Source: Doris montereyensis (lineage: Eukaryota; Mollusca; Gastropoda; Nudibranchia; Dorididae). Taken from it: a stretch of DNA of 64,000 nucleotides. The DNA lies in NCBI GenBank assembly GCA_037039925.1, contig JAXRKP010001275.1, forward strand, positions 80,394 through 144,393. The letters run 5' to 3'. How positions within the stretch are numbered: the stretch's first letter is position 1; each line of letters starts with the position of its first letter. Made by a program: the position numbers and the translations under genes. Under the pieces are notes generated by a model. The model had not been told where the DNA came from. It did no database searches and saw only the letters and a list, made by a program, of their open reading frames with translations. Shown here one piece after another: positions 11,301 through 64,000 of the stretch.

Positions 11301-14300
11301 TGGAGATTGAAATCTTGGGGTGGGGATGTGGGTTGGGACAGAAGGAGATGGAGATTGAAATCTTGGGGTGGGTTGGGACAGAAGGAGATGGAGATTGAAA
11401 TCTTGGGGTGGGTTGGGACAGAAGGAGATGGAGATTGAAATCTTGGGGTGGGTTGGGACAGAAGGAGATGGAGATTGAAATCTTGGGGTGGGTTGGGACA
11501 GAAGGAGATGGAGATTGAAATCTTGGGGTGGGTTGGGACAGAAGGAGATGAAGATTGAAATCTTGGGGTGGGTTGGGACAGAAGGAGATGAAGATTGAAA
11601 TCTTTGGGGTGGGTTGGGATCTTGGGGTGGGTTGGGAAGGAGATGAAGATTGAAATCTTGGGGGTGGGTTGGGACAGAAGGAGATGAAGATTGAAATCTT
11701 GGGGTGGGTTGGGACAGAAGGAGATGAAGATTGAAATCTTGGGGTGGGTTGGGACAGAAGGAGATGAAGATTGAAATCTTGGGGATGGGTTGGGACAGAA
11801 GGAGATGGAGATTGAAATCTTGGGGTGGGTTGGGACAGAAGAGAGAGATTGAAATCTTGGGGTGGGTTGGAACAGAAGGAGATGGAGATTGAAATCTTGG
11901 GGTGGGTTGGGACAGAAGGAGATGGAGATTGAAATCTTGGGGTGGGGTGGGTTGGGACAGAAGGAGATGGAGATTGAAATCTTGGGGTGGGTTGGAACAG
12001 AAGGAGATGGAGATTGAAATCTTGGGGTGGGTTGGGACAGAAGGAGAGATTGAAATCTTGGGGTGGGTTGGGAACAGGAGATGAAGATTGAAATCTTGGG
12101 GTGGGTTGGAACAGAAGGAGATGGAGATTGAAATCTTGGGGGTGGGTTGGGACAGAAGGAGAGATTGAAATCTTGGGGTGGGTTGGGAAGAAGGAGATGA
12201 AGAGATTGAAATCTTGGGGTGGGTTGGGACAGAAGGAGATGGAGATTGAAATCTTGGGGTGGGTTGGGACAGAAGGAGATGGAGACTGAAATCTTGGGGT
12301 GGGTTGGGACAGAAGGAGATGGAGATTGAAATCTTGGGGTGGGTTGGGACAGAAGGAGATGGAGATTGAAATCTTGGGGTGGGTTGGGACAGAAGGAGAT
12401 GGAGATTGAAATCTTGGGGTGGGTTGGGACAGAAGGAGATGGAGATTGAAATCTTGGGGTGGGTTGGAACAGAAGGAGATGGAGATTGAAATCTTGGGGT
12501 GGGTTGGGACAGAAGGAGATGGAGATTGAAATCTTGGGGTGGGTTGGGACAGAAGGAGATGGAGATTGAAATCTTGGGGTGGGTTGGGACAGAAGGAGAT
12601 GGAGATTGAAATCTTGGGGTGGGTTGGAACAGAAGGAGATGGAGATTGAAATCTTGGGGTGGGTTGGGACAGAAGGAGATGGAGATTGAAATCTTGGGGT
12701 GGGTTGGAACAGAAGGAGATGGAGATTGAAATCTTGGGGTGGGTTGGGACAGAAGGAGATGGAGATTGAAATCTTGGGGTGGGTTGGACAGAAGGAGATG
12801 GAGATTGAAATCTTGGGGTGGGTTGGGACAGAAGGAGATGGAGATTGAAATCTTGGGGTGAGTTGGGACAGAAGGAGATGGAGATTGAAATCTTGGGGGT
12901 GGGTTGGGACAGAAGGAGATGGAGATTGAAATCTTGGGGGTGGGTTGGGACAGAAGGAGATGGAGATTGAAATCTTGGGGTGGGTTGGGACAGAAGGAGA
13001 TGGAGATTGAAATCTTGGGGTGGGTTGGGACAGAAGGAGATGGAGATTGAAATCTTGGGGTGGGTTGGGACAGAAGGAGATGGAGATTGAAATCTTGGGG
13101 TGGGTTGCTGGAACAGAAGGAGATGGAGATTGAAATCTTGGGGTGGGTTGGGACAGAAGGAGATGGAGATTGAAATCTTGGGGTGGGTTGGGACAGAAGA
13201 GATGGAGATTGAAATCTTGGGGTGGGTTGGAACAGAAGGAGATGGAGATTGAAATCTTGGGGTGGGTTGGGACAGAAGGAGATGGAGATTGAAATCTTGG
13301 GGTGAGTTGGGACAGAAGGAGATGGAGATTGAAATCTTGGGGTGGGTTGGGACAGAAGGAGATGGAGATTGAAATCTTGGGGTGGGTTGGAACAGAAGGA
13401 GATGGAGATTGAAATCTTGGGGTGGGTTGGGACAGAAGGAGAGATTGAAATCTTGGGGTGGGTTGGAACAGAAGGAGATGAAGATTGAAATCTTGGGGTG
13501 GGTTGGGACAGAAGGAGATGGAGATTGAAATCTTGGGGTGGGTTGGGACAGAAGGAGATGGAGATTGAAATCTTGGGGTGGGTTGGAACAGAAGGAGATG
13601 GAGATTGAAATCTTGGGGTGGGTTGGGACAGAAGGAAATGAAGGTTGAAATCTTGGGGCAGGTTGGGACAGAAGAGGATGAAGGTTGAAATCTTGCGATA
13701 GGTTGGGACAGAAGGAGATGGAGATTGAAATCTTGGGGTGGGTTGGGACAGAAGGAGATGGAGATTGAAATCTTGGGGCAGGTTGGGACAGAAGATGATG
13801 AAGGTTGAAATCTTGGGGCAGGTTGGGACAGAAGATGATGAAGGTTGAAATCTTGGGGCAGGTTGGGACAGAAGATGATGAAGGTTGAAATCTTGGGGCA
13901 GGTTGGGACAGAAGATGATGAAGGTTGAAATCTTGCGTGATAGGTTGGGACAGAAGGAGATGGAGATTGAAATCTTGGGTGGGTTGGGACACAAGGAAAT
14001 GAAGGTTGAAATCTTGCGATAGGTTGGGACACAAGGAAATGAAGGTTGAAATCTTGCGGTAGGTTGGGACAGAAGATGATGAAGGTTGAAATCTTGGGGC
14101 AGGTTGGGACAGAAGATGATGAAGGTTGAAATCTTGGGGCAGGTTGGGACAGAAGATGATGAAGGTTGAAATCTTGCGATAGGTTGGGACAGAAGGAGAT
14201 GGAGATTGAAATCTTGGGGTGGGTTGGGACACAAGGAAATGAAGGTTGAAATCTTGCGATAGGTTGGGACACAAGGAAATGAAGGTTGAAATCTTGCGGT

Positions 14301-14345
14301 AGGTTGGGACACAAGGAAATGAAGGCTGCTACAAAAACAGTTGAA
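8316..14345. repeat. 6-kb minisatellite, 40-bp unit, about 150 copies
   Basis: The unit is GAAGGAGATGGAGATTGAAA followed by TCTTGGGGTGGGTTGGGACA on the plus strand, 40 bp. Most copies differ by one or two bases. Indels of 4-10 bp are scattered through it, for example an extra TGGGG in some copies. From about 13640 to 14340 a second variant with GGGGCAGG and GATGATGAAGG is intermixed. Copies with GGGGTGGGGTGGGTTGGG (for example 9727-9744, 10090-10107, 10584-10601) contain four G tracts with 1-2 base loops, a canonical G-quadruplex pattern. Because 40 is not a multiple of 3 and no minus-strand frame of the unit contains a stop, all three minus frames stay open for about 2000 codons; these are artefacts, not genes. 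Confidence 0.97.
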
Positions 14346-14534
14346 ATCTTGGGTGGGCCACAAACAAAGGACCTTCTATAAAATAAAATAAAACTTTAAA
14401 AATTGTATTTAAAAAATACTTAATACAAATAAAACTCAAATTCATTTGTTATTTTGTTGACATTTATTTACAATCAATGAGACTGACATGAAATCTGCAA
14501 ACACGGCTGATGTGGTGCACTAGTCAACGATGAA
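14346..14534 (-). other. MED24: probable MED24 3' untranslated region with poly(A) signal
   Basis: The segment directly follows the MED24 stop codon on the minus strand. AATAAA (plus-strand TTTATT) lies at 14463-14468, about 70 bases after the stop, and a second AT-rich cluster with AAATAAAA-like sequence lies at 14380-14450. The 3' end would then fall near 14440, just before the 40-bp minisatellite. Confidence 0.5.
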
Positions 14535-62334
<47,800 letters not shown>

Positions 62335-62340
62335 CTGGTA

Positions 62341-64000
<1,660 letters not shown>

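Noticed and set aside
8225..14363. Three overlapping minus-strand open frames of about 2000 codons, as Pro/Ser/Phe-rich repeat proteins
   Set aside because: They are the same 40-bp repeat read in three phases. No start context, splice site, domain or unique sequence supports translation.

Overview
The window is animal nuclear DNA, most likely from a marine invertebrate; a mollusc is my guess, based on the SINE and LINE types, and is not proven. Evidence for an animal: one conserved gene split into at least 16 short exons with GT-AG splice sites and matching phases, non-LTR retrotransposons, tRNA-derived SINEs, and TA- or TTAA-flanked MITEs. There is no bacterial gene organisation. By my estimate about 60% of the window (roughly 40 of 64 kb) is tandem repeat, and almost all long open frames are repeat artefacts.

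Layout. 1-715: a reverse transcriptase fragment of one LINE, plus strand. About 1110-7500: a decayed but nearly complete jockey-like LINE on the minus strand (gag zinc knuckle, endonuclease, reverse transcriptase, RNase H). It is interrupted by a pogo-like MITE (3941-4928) and by a 61-bp minisatellite between RT and RNase H. 7762-8312: two 270-bp monomers at the LINE 5' side. 8316-14345: a 6-kb array of a 40-bp G-rich unit.

14535-62334, minus strand: the gene for Mediator subunit 24 (MED24). The stop codon is at 14535. Fifteen exons I am confident of, one more with uncertain edges, and one candidate micro-exon cover roughly the C-terminal 700 residues; the first ~290 codons lie beyond the right edge. 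Coding sequence is about 2.1 kb of a 48-kb span. The introns are filled by more than 20 different minisatellites (units 10-90 bp), four copies of one SINE, two copies of a TA-flanked MITE, several dispersed repeats and two copies of an L2/CR1-like LINE 3' end. 62795-64000 is a compound (AT)n, (GA)n, (GATA)n microsatellite.

The most interesting signal: several intronic minisatellites are built from the exon-intron junction of the neighbouring MED24 exon. Three arrays (26600-27968, 28680-29490, 38770-40075) repeat an exon 3' end plus its 5' splice site about 20-27 times each. Two arrays (21419-23285, 44380-45800) repeat a 3' splice site plus the first bases of the next exon. One array (61870-62340) repeats what looks like a whole micro-exon with both splice sites, and a two-copy duplication surrounds the last exon's acceptor. 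Real exons thus sit at the edge of long ladders of decoy splice sites. Five MED24 exons also carry single-base frameshifts, which look more like assembly indels than gene death because all splice sites and phases are intact.
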